Shown here piece after piece: positions 16,759 to 25,358 of a DNA stretch of 35,268 bases. The notes beneath the pieces were generated by a model, which saw only the letters and a program-made list of their open reading frames with translations, made no database searches and was not told where the DNA came from. Position numbers and translations under genes: made by a program. Positions within the stretch are counted from its first letter, which is position 1, and each line of letters begins with the position of its first letter. The stretch is from Spirochaetales bacterium. GTDB taxonomy: Bacteria > Spirochaetota > Spirochaetia > Sphaerochaetales > Sphaerochaetaceae. The DNA lies in contig JAAYIV010000037.1 of the NCBI GenBank assembly GCA_012523305.1, forward strand, positions 1 to 35,268, in the 5' to 3' direction.

Positions 16759-18342
16759 ATGGAAGCATTGGTAAGTACCAAGACTATGGAGCAAATTGAT
16801 CGCGACGCCCAACGCCAATGGGGTTTTCCCGAACTTGTTTTAATGGAACAGGCAGGAATCAAGGGCTGGAATGCTTTTCTGGAAAATACCGAAAGGCAAG
16901 AAGTGAAAACGTCCAAATTGTTATTTGTCGCTGGTGGCGGTAACAACGGGGGAGATGCCCTTGTCATGGCTCGGCAAGCTTATTTGGATGATTTCAAGCA
17001 TATCGGTGTGTTGCTTGTCGGTTCTCACATTTCCAATGCCTGTTTGATCCAACGCACGATGATCGCTTCACTGGGACTTACAACGTATGAGCTGTCGGTC
17101 GAAGCCGAAGACATAGAACCGCAGGTACGGACGTTGATCGAACATGCCGATATCATCATCGATGGCCTCGCTGGGACTGGATTGAGGGGAAGTTTGACCG
17201 GAAAAGCTGCCTTTTTAGTCAAACTGTTGAATGGACAACGCGAGCGGGGAGCTCATATCTGGGCTATCGATATACCTTCGGGCTGTTCGGATACGCTTCA
17301 AAGCGTTCATCCTAACATCAATGCAAACATAACCGCGACCATGGGGTTAAAAAAAGCAGCATGCTATCATCCCGGTTCAAGAGAAGCCTGGGGGAAGGTA
17401 ATCGTAGTGAATCCGTCATTTCCACCACAACTGTTGGCTCGTGCGGAGAAGAGTGCTCTGCTTTGTGATGAAAGTGACATTGAAGTGGTTCGCTTGAAAG
17501 AGGATAGTTATAAAAACAAGCGGGGACATATCGGAATCTTTGCTGGGAGCCGACAGTATACGGGAGCTCCGAGATTGGCTGCAAAGGCAGCATTTCATTC
17601 TCGTGCGGGATTGGTTACCATTTGTTGTGACGATGAGATTTCCTCGGTTGTCGCAACGACTTCACCTACAATTATAGTTCGATCAATAATGAAAGGAGAA
17701 ACTATTCTGGCAGATGAGTTAGTTTCAGAATTTTCTTCTTTGGTAGCCGGACCCGGTTGGGGATTTGAACATGAACAGCAATTGTTTGAAATTCTAGCCA
17801 GCGGGATTCCGACGGTATTGGATGCTGATGCGATCACGATCTTTGCGAGTCTTTTTTCAAAAGGAAAACTAGCTAACCTGTCGTTGAATAAGGTCGTACT
17901 GACTCCGCACCCGGGTGAACTGCATCGGATGCTGGAAAGACTTGGCATGCCGTTGTTAGCCCAAGAGACCTCAATCGTAAATAGTTCAAGTGAATCGTTT
18001 ATCGAGTCGATGCATAAAATAGCTGCCATGCTACATGTGGTCTTGGTATACAGGAGCCATGTGGTGTGGTTGTTTGACGGTAACGGAGAATATTCGGTTC
18101 CAATGGTCGTGGACGGTATGAACAATGCCCTCGGAGTCGCTGGAAGCGGTGATGTATTTGCTGGAATTATCGGTGCTATGTTAGCTCAACATGCCGAGCC
18201 GATGATAGCTGCTGTCAATGCAGCGGTAATTCACCAGAAAGCGGGCATGCTCGCAAGAACATCGCACGGGTGGTTTGATTCGGATGAATTGACCGAGTAC
18301 GTAGGCCATGCTTGCAGATTGTTGGAACAAAAAGCCATATGA
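16759..18342 (+). CDS. nnr: Bifunctional NAD(P)HX epimerase/dehydratase
   Basis: Metabolite-repair enzyme that restores hydrated NADH and NADPH. The N-terminal YjeF_N domain epimerises the R form (GGGNNGGDALV at 59-69). The C-terminal ribokinase-like domain dehydrates the S form using ADP. TPHPGEL and the GSGD motif with catalytic D465 mark the second domain. The 527-residue length is normal for the fused bacterial form. It starts with an ATG exactly 6 nt after a -10 and no Shine-Dalgarno, so the mRNA is probably leaderless. It is divergent from the nikR-like unit and overlaps the next gene by ATGA. Confidence 0.94.
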   Translation: MEALVSTKTMEQIDRDAQRQWGFPELVLMEQAGIKGWNAFLENTERQEVKTSKLLFVAGGGNNGGDALVMARQAYLDDFKHIGVLLVGSHISNACLIQRTMIASLGLTTYELSVEAEDIEPQVRTLIEHADIIIDGLAGTGLRGSLTGKAAFLVKLLNGQRERGAHIWAIDIPSGCSDTLQSVHPNINANITATMGLKKAACYHPGSREAWGKVIVVNPSFPPQLLARAEKSALLCDESDIEVVRLKEDSYKNKRGHIGIFAGSRQYTGAPRLAAKAAFHSRAGLVTICCDDEISSVVATTSPTIIVRSIMKGETILADELVSEFSSLVAGPGWGFEHEQQLFEILASGIPTVLDADAITIFASLFSKGKLANLSLNKVVLTPHPGELHRMLERLGMPLLAQETSIVNSSSESFIESMHKIAAMLHVVLVYRSHVVWLFDGNGEYSVPMVVDGMNNALGVAGSGDVFAGIIGAMLAQHAEPMIAAVNAAVIHQKAGMLARTSHGWFDSDELTEYVGHACRLLEQKAI

Positions 18343-18785
18343 TACAAGGATATTTTCTTGCTGTTCTATACATGATATTGGGTTCTGGACTGCTGCTTGT
18401 AGATTATTACGGTGGCAAATTACTGATTTTTATCCGGCTGAAAAATTCATTGCGTACGAACTTTAGGACCCAATTGTTGTTATTATTGGGAGGTCTGGCA
18501 ATCGTAGCGATTAAGATCTTTTTTCCGATTCTTCCCGGCCCGATACTGATTGGTGATTTTATCCCGGTCGTTGTCATATTGCTATTGGTCGTCTACTGTC
18601 TGACTTTCATGGTTCGATTCAAACAGAAAGGAGAACAGGCTGTTAAGGAAGAGGGAAGGCGTTTTGAGAAGGAGATGCTTGAACGAACTGAAAAATTGAT
18701 CGAAAAGAACAAACGTAATCTTGGATTTGTCGTCCTTGCCTGCGCTTTAATGCATTTTTTATTCCCTCAAGCCGTTTTACTATAG
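18339..18785 (+). CDS. Small integral membrane protein, unknown function
   Basis: A 148-residue protein I do not recognise. Hydrophobic segments are near residues 2-24, 45-65, 70-92 and 128-148. The third and fourth are separated by a charged, helical, Glu/Lys-rich stretch (EEGRRFEKEMLERTEKLIEKNKR) likely to lie in the cytoplasm. Its ATG overlaps the nnr stop (ATGA) and it has no Shine-Dalgarno of its own, so translation probably depends on nnr. A longer frame from 18312 would overlap nnr by 31 nt and is less likely. Confidence 0.75.
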   Translation: MIQGYFLAVLYMILGSGLLLVDYYGGKLLIFIRLKNSLRTNFRTQLLLLLGGLAIVAIKIFFPILPGPILIGDFIPVVVILLLVVYCLTFMVRFKQKGEQAVKEEGRRFEKEMLERTEKLIEKNKRNLGFVVLACALMHFLFPQAVLL

Positions 18786-18797
18786 GAGAAAAATCAG

Positions 18798-19211
18798 TTG
18801 GCCTATGAATCGACCAAAGAACGGATAACAACAGCTGGCGTATTGATTGTATCAGGTAGATACTTTGTGGCTCAACGTAGACAAGGAGGAGCTATCGGAG
18901 GCTTGTGGGAATTTCCCGGGGGTAAGCATAGATGGGGAGAAACTCCAGCACAATCATTGGCACGGGAATTCATAGAGGAATTCGGTCTTTCGGTTCATGT
19001 TGGACAATGTTTTCATAAACATGATTTTATCCATCGCGACACATTGTTCCATTTGCATGCGTTTTGGGTCGAAACGAAGGATCCGGTTCGGCTATCCCTC
19101 CATGAACACCAACAAGTGAGATGGGTAAGTCTGAACGATTTGATGGCACTTGAGTTCGTGCCCTCCGATATTCCTGTGCGGGAAGCTGTCTATAAATACT
19201 CATTTGCCTAA
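18798..19211 (+). CDS. MutT-like Nudix hydrolase
   Basis: A 137-residue protein with a full Nudix box at residues 42-64 (G-x5-E-x7-REFIEEFGL). FVAQRRQGGAIGGLWEFPGGK is the MutT/8-oxo-dGTP diphosphatase type of approach to the box. It probably cleans oxidised nucleotides from the pool or hydrolyses other nucleoside diphosphate derivatives. The start is TTG at 18798 with AGGAG 9 nt upstream; no better ATG is in frame before the conserved region. It is the third gene of the nnr unit, consistent with a nucleotide-repair theme. Confidence 0.88.
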   Translation: MAYESTKERITTAGVLIVSGRYFVAQRRQGGAIGGLWEFPGGKHRWGETPAQSLAREFIEEFGLSVHVGQCFHKHDFIHRDTLFHLHAFWVETKDPVRLSLHEHQQVRWVSLNDLMALEFVPSDIPVREAVYKYSFA

Positions 19212-19237
19212 AAAAGCGACGGTATGAACCCGTCGCT
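19209..19237 (-). terminator. Rho-independent terminator of glgAC
   Basis: Stem AGCGACGG (19215-19222) / CCGTCGCT (19230-19237) with a 7-nt loop. On the - strand it is followed by TTTTTT. The U-run overlaps the stop codon of the Nudix gene. It may also act weakly on the + strand. Confidence 0.9.
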
Positions 19238-19262
19238 CGCTGTATAAGTGAATTCAATGAAA

Positions 19263-20558
19263 TCAAAGTATCGTTCCATGAGGAATTACGGCATTTTTAT
19301 GAATTACGATAATACCATCGTGGATTGAATAATTGTTGAAATCACCTTCGTTTCTCTGCATATCATCGATTCCGATGCGGCAGTTATCACCGATTCGGGC
19401 ATTTTGGTCGATGATCGCACGTCTGATAATCGAAGCTCTGCCAATTCCGATGTTCGGTATTTTTTTCTTGGTATTATCACGTTTCTCTTCATCTGTTTCG
19501 TAATATGAAGCTCCCATGCAGTACACTCCATCCAAACTTGCCCCTGATTCGATCAGCGTACGCACACCGATAATCGAATTCACAATATATGCATTGGTAA
19601 TAATCGAGCCTTCACTCGTGAGTGAACTGCTGATAGTACAGAAATTTACCTTGGTGGCCGGCAGATGACGCCTATGGGTGTATATCGGCATCTCTTCGTC
19701 GTAAAAATTAAATGCCGGGGAAATCGAAGCGAGGTCGATATTCGTATCGTAGAAAGCCTTGATGGTTCCGATGTCTTCCCAGAATCCGTCGAACAAAAAT
19801 GTGCTGACTTTGTGGGTCTTGATGACATCGGGAATAATTTCTTTTCCAAAGTCGGTCGATGTATTGGATTGGAGTATCTCTTCCATGACTCTGGCATTGA
19901 AAATATAAATGCCCATCGACGCTAAATATTCGTTCGATTCGTTTACTTTCATGTGCAAGCTGGTCTTCATCAGCTTCTCGGGAATCTTAAAATCCGAGAT
20001 ATCCAGATCGGGTGCGGGTTTTTCATAGAACTTGGTGATATAGCCCTTCTCATCAGCGCCGATGATTCCCAATCCGGTAGCATTTGCCCTTGATACCGGT
20101 TTTGCAGCAATGGTGAGCACTGCCTCACTGGCGATGTGCTGGCGGAGCATTTCTTCAAAATCCATCCGGTACAGCTGGTCTCCGGAAAGAATGATATAAT
20201 AGTCAGGCTGTTGGTCGGCAAAATGCTTCAGATTCTTGCGTACCGCATCTGCGGTTCCTTGATACCAATCATTGTTATGATAGGTTTGTTCCGCAGCCAA
20301 GATTTCAACGAATCCGTTTGAGAACGTATCGAAAATATAGGTATTCGCGATATGGTTGTGTAATGAAGCTGAATTGAATTGAGTCAAAATGTAGATTTGT
20401 TTGATTCCGCTGTTGATACAATTGGAAATAGGAATATCTACAAGTCGATATTTACCGGCAAATGGAACTGCAGGTTTTGAGCGATCTTTTGTAAGTGGGT
20501 AGAGCCGAGTCCCTCTGCCGCCTCCAAGTACGATTGCTATTGCTTTTTTCTTGCCCAT
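19263..20558 (-). CDS. glgC: Glucose-1-phosphate adenylyltransferase
   Basis: Makes ADP-glucose from ATP and glucose-1-phosphate, the committed step of bacterial glycogen synthesis. The N-terminus has the nucleotidyltransferase loop GGGRGTRLYPLTKDRSKPAVPFAG (motif region at residues 12-35), then YRLVDIPISNCINSG. The C-terminal third has left-handed beta-helix hexapeptide repeats (IIDQNARIGDNCRIG). The 431-residue length is normal. GAGGTGAG precedes the ATG and overlaps the glgA stop, so it is coupled to glgA. Confidence 0.97.
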   Translation of the reverse strand: MGKKKAIAIVLGGGRGTRLYPLTKDRSKPAVPFAGKYRLVDIPISNCINSGIKQIYILTQFNSASLHNHIANTYIFDTFSNGFVEILAAEQTYHNNDWYQGTADAVRKNLKHFADQQPDYYIILSGDQLYRMDFEEMLRQHIASEAVLTIAAKPVSRANATGLGIIGADEKGYITKFYEKPAPDLDISDFKIPEKLMKTSLHMKVNESNEYLASMGIYIFNARVMEEILQSNTSTDFGKEIIPDVIKTHKVSTFLFDGFWEDIGTIKAFYDTNIDLASISPAFNFYDEEMPIYTHRRHLPATKVNFCTISSSLTSEGSIITNAYIVNSIIGVRTLIESGASLDGVYCMGASYYETDEEKRDNTKKKIPNIGIGRASIIRRAIIDQNARIGDNCRIGIDDMQRNEGDFNNYSIHDGIIVIHKNAVIPHGTIL

Positions 20559-20562
20559 TGTC

Positions 20563-22014
20563 TCACCTCTTTTTTAACCCTTCATAGATCTTCACATATT
20601 CTTGAGCCGAATGATTCCAAGAAAAATCAACCTTCATCCCCCGCTTGCGCATTTCCAATAGGGTCTCAGGTTCTTCTAAAAACAATTTCATGGCTCGCGT
20701 TACCGCATTAACTATAGCATCTGATGACATTTCTTCAAATACTATCCCGTTGCCTGCTTCTTCATTGTGATCGATATCGATAACCGAATCAGCCAGGCCC
20801 CCTGTTTTTCTCACGATAGGAATCGTACCATATGCCAATGAATACATCTGATTAAGTCCGCATGGTTCATATCTGCTCGGCATGAGGAAGAAATCACTTC
20901 CTGCTTCAACCAAGTGGGCGGCTTCATCGCTGAATATCATGTTTACCGATAAATTCAAGTGTTTTGTCGCCATCTTCTTCAACATGGTTTCATACTGTCT
21001 GTCTCCAGTACCTACGATAATGACCTGGGTGGAAAATGTTTCCAGGATGTGTTCGAGCGCATTCATTTGTCCGAAGAGCAGTTCATCGAATCCCTTCTGC
21101 TGGGCAAGCCGGCTGATGATGCCAATCAGTGCTACCTTGTCATCGATGGGGAGCCCGAAGCGTTTTTGTACACGGCGTTTGATTTCTTGTTTTCCGGAAA
21201 GGTCTTCTGCTGAGAAATGAACCGGTAGGAACTGGTCTGTCGATGGATTCCATTGAGCGGTGTCTATCCCATTCAATATCCCGAATACATGGTGCGATCT
21301 GGATCTTAACAACCCATCGAGATTGCATCCCATTTGTTCTTGTTGGATTTCTTTTGCATAGGTCTTGCTAACAGTGGTGATGACATCAGCCCATTCAAGG
21401 CCTGTTTTCATCATGTTGAATCGTTTCTCGATTCCGTCGCCCATGAAAAACTTCTCATGCGCACCGATTCCCAAAAGCAGCAGATCGAGCCTTGGAAATT
21501 CTCCTTGGTACGCAAGGTTGTGGATGGTAAATACCGATAACGTATCTGAAAAAAACGTAGATCTCTCATGCTTCAGTAGATAGGGGACCAAAGCGGTAGC
21601 CCAATCATGACAGTGGATCACGTCGGGTTTCCAATGGTGTTCTTTACACCATATCAACGCAGCTTTATTCAATAAAGAAAAACGTAACGCATTATCCATA
21701 TACGGTGAGAATGAAGTTTGTCCATAAATTCCTTCGCGTTCGGAATACCACGGATGCTCGATCAGATGCACATGCACTAGGTCAAGCATGGTGTCGAAAC
21801 ATGTCACAAATTGATTTCCATCGGGAAATTCCACATCAAAAGAACGTCCTTTGATCGTGTTTTCTGGCTTAGGGGTAATCCCATATCTGGGAAGTATCAC
21901 ATGGACGTCATGACCGAGTTTGGCCAAAGCTGTCGATAAAGACGAAGAAACATCGGCAAGTCCCCCAGTCTTAGAAAATGGGGTTGCCTCACTCGAGACC
22001 ATCAGTATTCTCAT
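20563..22014 (-). CDS. glgA: Glycogen synthase, ADP-glucose type
   Basis: GT5-family retaining glucosyltransferase that extends alpha-1,4-glucan from ADP-glucose. KTGGLADV near residue 15 is the ADP-glucose-binding motif of bacterial GlgA, and RYEPCGLNQMY contains the catalytic glutamate region of the second Rossmann domain. The 483-residue length is typical. It is the first gene of a two-gene unit with glgC. The ATG sits 6 nt after a TCTAAT -10 and has no Shine-Dalgarno, so the mRNA is probably leaderless, unlike downstream glgC. Confidence 0.97.
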   Translation of the reverse strand: MRILMVSSEATPFSKTGGLADVSSSLSTALAKLGHDVHVILPRYGITPKPENTIKGRSFDVEFPDGNQFVTCFDTMLDLVHVHLIEHPWYSEREGIYGQTSFSPYMDNALRFSLLNKAALIWCKEHHWKPDVIHCHDWATALVPYLLKHERSTFFSDTLSVFTIHNLAYQGEFPRLDLLLLGIGAHEKFFMGDGIEKRFNMMKTGLEWADVITTVSKTYAKEIQQEQMGCNLDGLLRSRSHHVFGILNGIDTAQWNPSTDQFLPVHFSAEDLSGKQEIKRRVQKRFGLPIDDKVALIGIISRLAQQKGFDELLFGQMNALEHILETFSTQVIIVGTGDRQYETMLKKMATKHLNLSVNMIFSDEAAHLVEAGSDFFLMPSRYEPCGLNQMYSLAYGTIPIVRKTGGLADSVIDIDHNEEAGNGIVFEEMSSDAIVNAVTRAMKLFLEEPETLLEMRKRGMKVDFSWNHSAQEYVKIYEGLKKR

Positions 22015-22020
22015 GTCTTA

Positions 22021-22050
22021 ATTAGACCACTGAAATCAGTGAACAGTCAA
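22021..22050 (-). promoter_or_regulatory. glgA promoter with a palindrome in its spacer
   Basis: TTGACT (22045-22050), 18 nt, TCTAAT (22021-22026) on the - strand, both 5 of 6 to consensus, ending 6 nt before the glgA ATG. The spacer holds a perfect palindrome CACTGA-AA-TCAGTG (22028-22041), a strong candidate operator. Farther up, at about 22063-22082, is an imperfect inverted repeat AATTG...CAATT around a CGCTT core. Confidence 0.65.
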
Positions 22051-22094
22051 GACAATTCGGCTGGTAATTGAAACGCTTCCAATTTAATGAATAG

Positions 22095-23045
22095 TTAAAG
22101 ATACGCACGCCCATGCAATGCATCGATATATTCTGCAGCGCTGTGGGCGGCGACGGCACCGTCTGATGCAGCGGTGACGACCTGCCTGAAAGGAGTGTCT
22201 CTCACATCGCCAATCGCATACAAGCCTGGGACTGAAGATTGCATGTGACTGTTGGTTTTGATATATCCACTCTCATCTGTTTCTACAAAAGGCACCAACT
22301 GGGTTCTCGGTAGTGCACCGACAAAAATAAACACCGCATCAAAAGCTTCGTCGTAATCACGATCGTTAGCAATATCATGTAAGTTGACAGAGGTAACATG
22401 TTTCCCATCACCTTCAATACGATTTACGATATGTGAAAGCCTGATTTCGATATGATCATCATGTTCCATAAGGCCGACGATTCCTTTTTGTGCCCTGAAA
22501 CGATCCCTCCTATGTATTATCACTACTTGCCCGGTGAGTTTTGATAAAAACAAGGACTCTCCGCACGCACTGTCACCGCCTCCGACAACGAGGATCTTTT
22601 TATTCTTGAAAAAAGGTCCGTCGCATGTCGCGCAGTAGGATACCCCTTTGCCTTGGTATTCCAGCTCTCCGGGGACTTCCAATTCGCGTCGTTTTGCACC
22701 GGTAGCCATTATCACCACCGGTACATTGAACAACCCTTCGGAAGTTTGCACATCGAACGATCCGTCTTGCTTATGGGTTACCGCATCAACACCGCCGTAA
22801 TGGATCACCGCACCGAACTTTTCAGCTTGATTGGCAAATTTCATCGCAAGGTCAAATCCTGTGATAGGTTCATCGTATCCCGGATAATTTTCCAATTCGT
22901 CTACGATCAAGGTTTGTCCGCCTGGTGCTATTTCTTCGAATACGTGGACCGATAAACCGGCTCTCGCTCCGTATTGTGCCGCTGAAAGGCCCCCAGGGCC
23001 TCCTCCTATGATAATCATGTCGGCCTTTGATGTCTCGGTACTCAT
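22095..23045 (-). CDS. trxB: Thioredoxin-disulfide reductase
   Basis: FAD-dependent enzyme that reduces thioredoxin with NADPH. The FAD-binding GGGPGG is at residues 14-19, the redox-active CATC at 138-141, and a second dinucleotide motif VVGGGDSACGES follows. LYAIGDVRDTPFRQVVTAASDG is the C-terminal FAD motif. The length (316) is that of low-molecular-weight bacterial TrxB. It lies 1 nt after tsaB with an AGGAG Shine-Dalgarno. A thioredoxin gene and a peroxiredoxin gene about 7-8 kb away are likely partners. Confidence 0.96.
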   Translation of the reverse strand: MSTETSKADMIIIGGGPGGLSAAQYGARAGLSVHVFEEIAPGGQTLIVDELENYPGYDEPITGFDLAMKFANQAEKFGAVIHYGGVDAVTHKQDGSFDVQTSEGLFNVPVVIMATGAKRRELEVPGELEYQGKGVSYCATCDGPFFKNKKILVVGGGDSACGESLFLSKLTGQVVIIHRRDRFRAQKGIVGLMEHDDHIEIRLSHIVNRIEGDGKHVTSVNLHDIANDRDYDEAFDAVFIFVGALPRTQLVPFVETDESGYIKTNSHMQSSVPGLYAIGDVRDTPFRQVVTAASDGAVAAHSAAEYIDALHGRAYL

Positions 23046-23046
23046 G

Positions 23047-23751
23047 TTATTCTCCTACCTGTTGAAGTGCGGCTTTCAATTTTTTCTCCAACACCATCTC
23101 CGCATCACTTTTGCGGATGTAGGTCGGTCCTGTTGAAATGTCGTCAGCTCCACGTCTTGCAAATTCTGACAATGCCAATGCCATTAGTCCTTCACAGTAA
23201 TTTCTATGTATCAAAATGTCTATCTGAATATCGATGTCCGGTACGATCGCTGATAATTTCTGCGCAAATTCATTCGCATCGGGTCCTGTGATATAGATTG
23301 ACCTGTATTGCTTGATGAAAGGTACGAATTCAGCTACCGTTGCGTCAAGATCGCCCATAATCTTTCTTCCACACTCAAACAGTGTACAGTAATACCGTTG
23401 TTTTTTTGCATCCAGTGCAACTACAATTGGAATGTTCACATCTTTTACTGGATAATGATAGACATCGAGTGTTCCGATGCTGACTAACGGGATACTGTTT
23501 GCAAAACAAATTCCTTTTGCGGTAGCCATGGCAACCCTGAGAGAGGTAAACGATCCAGGGCCATTCGTACAGGTGACCATTTCGATTTGTTTCATTGTGA
23601 TATCGGCTGCTTCACACACTTCCAGAATTCTTGGAATGATCAATTCACTCGTATGTTGCCCTGTTTGCGCAGCACTAGTCGAAAATGACGAGATAGTTTT
23701 TACAGCGAGCTGCAATGTATTGCCAGCTGCCTCTATTGCCAGAATATTCAT
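23047..23751 (-). CDS. tsaB: tRNA t6A synthesis protein TsaB
   Basis: Non-catalytic ASKHA-fold partner of TsaD in making threonylcarbamoyl-adenosine at position 37 of ANN-decoding tRNAs. The start ILAIEAAGNTLQLAV and the motif TNGPGSFTSLRVAMATAKGI are diagnostic. Length is 234 residues. The ATG overlaps the tsaE stop by ATGA, so two t6A genes are coupled; tsaD and tsaC are not in this window. Confidence 0.93.
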   Translation of the reverse strand: MNILAIEAAGNTLQLAVKTISSFSTSAAQTGQHTSELIIPRILEVCEAADITMKQIEMVTCTNGPGSFTSLRVAMATAKGICFANSIPLVSIGTLDVYHYPVKDVNIPIVVALDAKKQRYYCTLFECGRKIMGDLDATVAEFVPFIKQYRSIYITGPDANEFAQKLSAIVPDIDIQIDILIHRNYCEGLMALALSEFARRGADDISTGPTYIRKSDAEMVLEKKLKAALQQVGE

Positions 23752-24191
23752 AATCGTAAACCCCGGAGCGTGATGGTTCGGCTTTGGTCATCATTGATCG
23801 AAATAGAAATGTTAATTGTATGGGGTGGGAGCAATGCTTCGATTTTCTCGCTCCATTCGATTACCGTGATTCCGTCACCATACAACAACTCTTCACCGCC
23901 GATACTCTCAAATTCCTCTTGTCCTTCGAGACGATACAAGTCCATATGGTGTAACCGTCGGGTACCACAATATTCCTGTACCAAAGTGAATGTGGGACTC
24001 ACGATAGGTTCATCGATGTTCAGCGCGACGGCGATACCCTTGGCCAACACCGTTTTCCCCGATCCGAGTGGGCCCTGCAAAGAAATGACAGAGCCTGAAG
24101 GACTCGCTTCGCCGATTTTTATACCCAAGGCAAACGTATCGTCGACGGAAATGCAATGGAACACGCGTGCTTCAGGCATCGATGACATCAT
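23748..24191 (-). CDS. tsaE: tRNA t6A synthesis ATPase TsaE
   Basis: Small P-loop ATPase needed for turnover of the TsaBD complex in t6A synthesis. Walker A GPLGSGKT is at residues 40-47, followed by the family motifs SPTFTLVQEY, LHHMDLYRLE and VIEWSEK. Length 147 is normal. GGGGAGGA precedes two tandem ATGs (24191 and 24188), and either could be used. The start overlaps the end of the TPR gene by 20 nt. Confidence 0.93.
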   Translation of the reverse strand: MMSSMPEARVFHCISVDDTFALGIKIGEASPSGSVISLQGPLGSGKTVLAKGIAVALNIDEPIVSPTFTLVQEYCGTRRLHHMDLYRLEGQEEFESIGGEELLYGDGITVIEWSEKIEALLPPHTINISISINDDQSRTITLRGLRL

Positions 24192-25341
24192 CGTCCTCCC
24201 CGAAGTCGATTCGTTTCTTTAATTCGGAACCGAGGTGCTGAACCAAAAGATCGTTGGGATCTATTGACGTTGCCCTGGTATATAATTCATGAGCTGTCTC
24301 ATATGATTCGTCTCTTAAGCAGATAAAAGCAAGATTTGTTAAGAGTTTCACATTATCAGGTTCAAGTTCGACAGCGATCTCCATATAATCCTTCGCAAGT
24401 TCGTGCTGCTCCAATCCGGCCATACACAATGAAAGTTCGTTATAAATATCGGCGTTTTTTTCTCCGAGTTCGAGACATCGGATAAAAGCTTCACCGGCTT
24501 CTTCAAATCGCTGTTGGGTACGTAGTGCCCATCCCTTGATAAAATATCCGTTCCATGAATTTCGCTGGTGCTCGATAAAGGATTCGACAAGGCGTAACGC
24601 TTGATCGCTGTTACCTAACTGCATCTCATCGAATGCAGCGAATAGGGTAGTGTCGTCCTCAATTTTCCTGGAAATTTCGGCAGCTCGTTTGGCAATCGAT
24701 TTTTGTTTTTCAGAAGGTGTTGCGATAGTCAGGTAACGGTTAAGATAATCCAGAGCGATTTCCTCATTACCCAGAAACAGATGGAGCATTCCCAATTCCG
24801 ACAACAACAATTCTGAATTTTGATTATTTTCCAAACCATCGGTGAGAACGGTAACTTGCTTTTGCGTGTAATAATCAAATCCCGTTCCATCGTGATGTTC
24901 TCGGCTATTCTGGGCTTGCTCTCCATAGAGGATCGAAAGATTCACATACAGTTCTTCCGCTGACGGATTGATTGAACTAGCTGCCAGAAAGAGTTCTTCG
25001 GCAAATTCATAATCTTTCTGCTTAGCTTTTGCGATCGCAGCCAGTTGGAGTTCTTGCTCGACATCCGGTTGCATCGCCAGAAGCATGCTACGGTAATACG
25101 AAATGTGTTCATGATGTGGTCTATATGCAAGCAGCTTGATGATTGCTGCCGCTATTGATTCGATGCTGATGCCGGTCTGAGTATCAATAGATGTGGCTCC
25201 GGGTGGCAGCTGGACCGGAATCGGTGTTGACAAATCAAACGGGAAATTCAAACCATCTTTTTTAAAATCCGAAGGTAAGGTGATATACACGATATCGGTC
25301 AAGATGTCCCGATATTTGGAATGTGATTGCTTTTGTGCCAT
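24172..25341 (-). CDS. TPR-repeat protein, unknown role
   Basis: A 389-residue protein with tetratricopeptide repeats through the second half (for example ELSLCMAGLEQHELAKDYMEIAVELEPDNV and the repeat after it). The N-terminal 100 residues are not recognised. TPR domains mediate protein-protein contacts; no catalytic motif or signal peptide is seen. The frame stays open to 25536, but the ATG at 25341 has TAGGA 8 nt before it, and the upstream part overlaps the 6S RNA. It precedes tsaE with a 20-nt overlap, so it is in the same unit as tsaE-tsaB-trxB. Confidence 0.8.
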   Translation of the reverse strand: MAQKQSHSKYRDILTDIVYITLPSDFKKDGLNFPFDLSTPIPVQLPPGATSIDTQTGISIESIAAAIIKLLAYRPHHEHISYYRSMLLAMQPDVEQELQLAAIAKAKQKDYEFAEELFLAASSINPSAEELYVNLSILYGEQAQNSREHHDGTGFDYYTQKQVTVLTDGLENNQNSELLLSELGMLHLFLGNEEIALDYLNRYLTIATPSEKQKSIAKRAAEISRKIEDDTTLFAAFDEMQLGNSDQALRLVESFIEHQRNSWNGYFIKGWALRTQQRFEEAGEAFIRCLELGEKNADIYNELSLCMAGLEQHELAKDYMEIAVELEPDNVKLLTNLAFICLRDESYETAHELYTRATSIDPNDLLVQHLGSELKKRIDFGEDDDVIDA

Positions 25342-25358
25342 TGGAATTCCTATAAAAT

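Noticed and set aside
17595-18125. 176-codon open frame antisense to nnr
   Set aside because: It is a shadow of the well-conserved nnr dehydratase domain, without a ribosome site or recognisable motif.
22063-22082. CcpA/LacI-type operator (CRE) upstream of glgA
   Set aside because: The core TTGAAACGCTTCCAA has several mismatches to the CRE consensus and uneven half-sites; kept only as a remark in the promoter entry.
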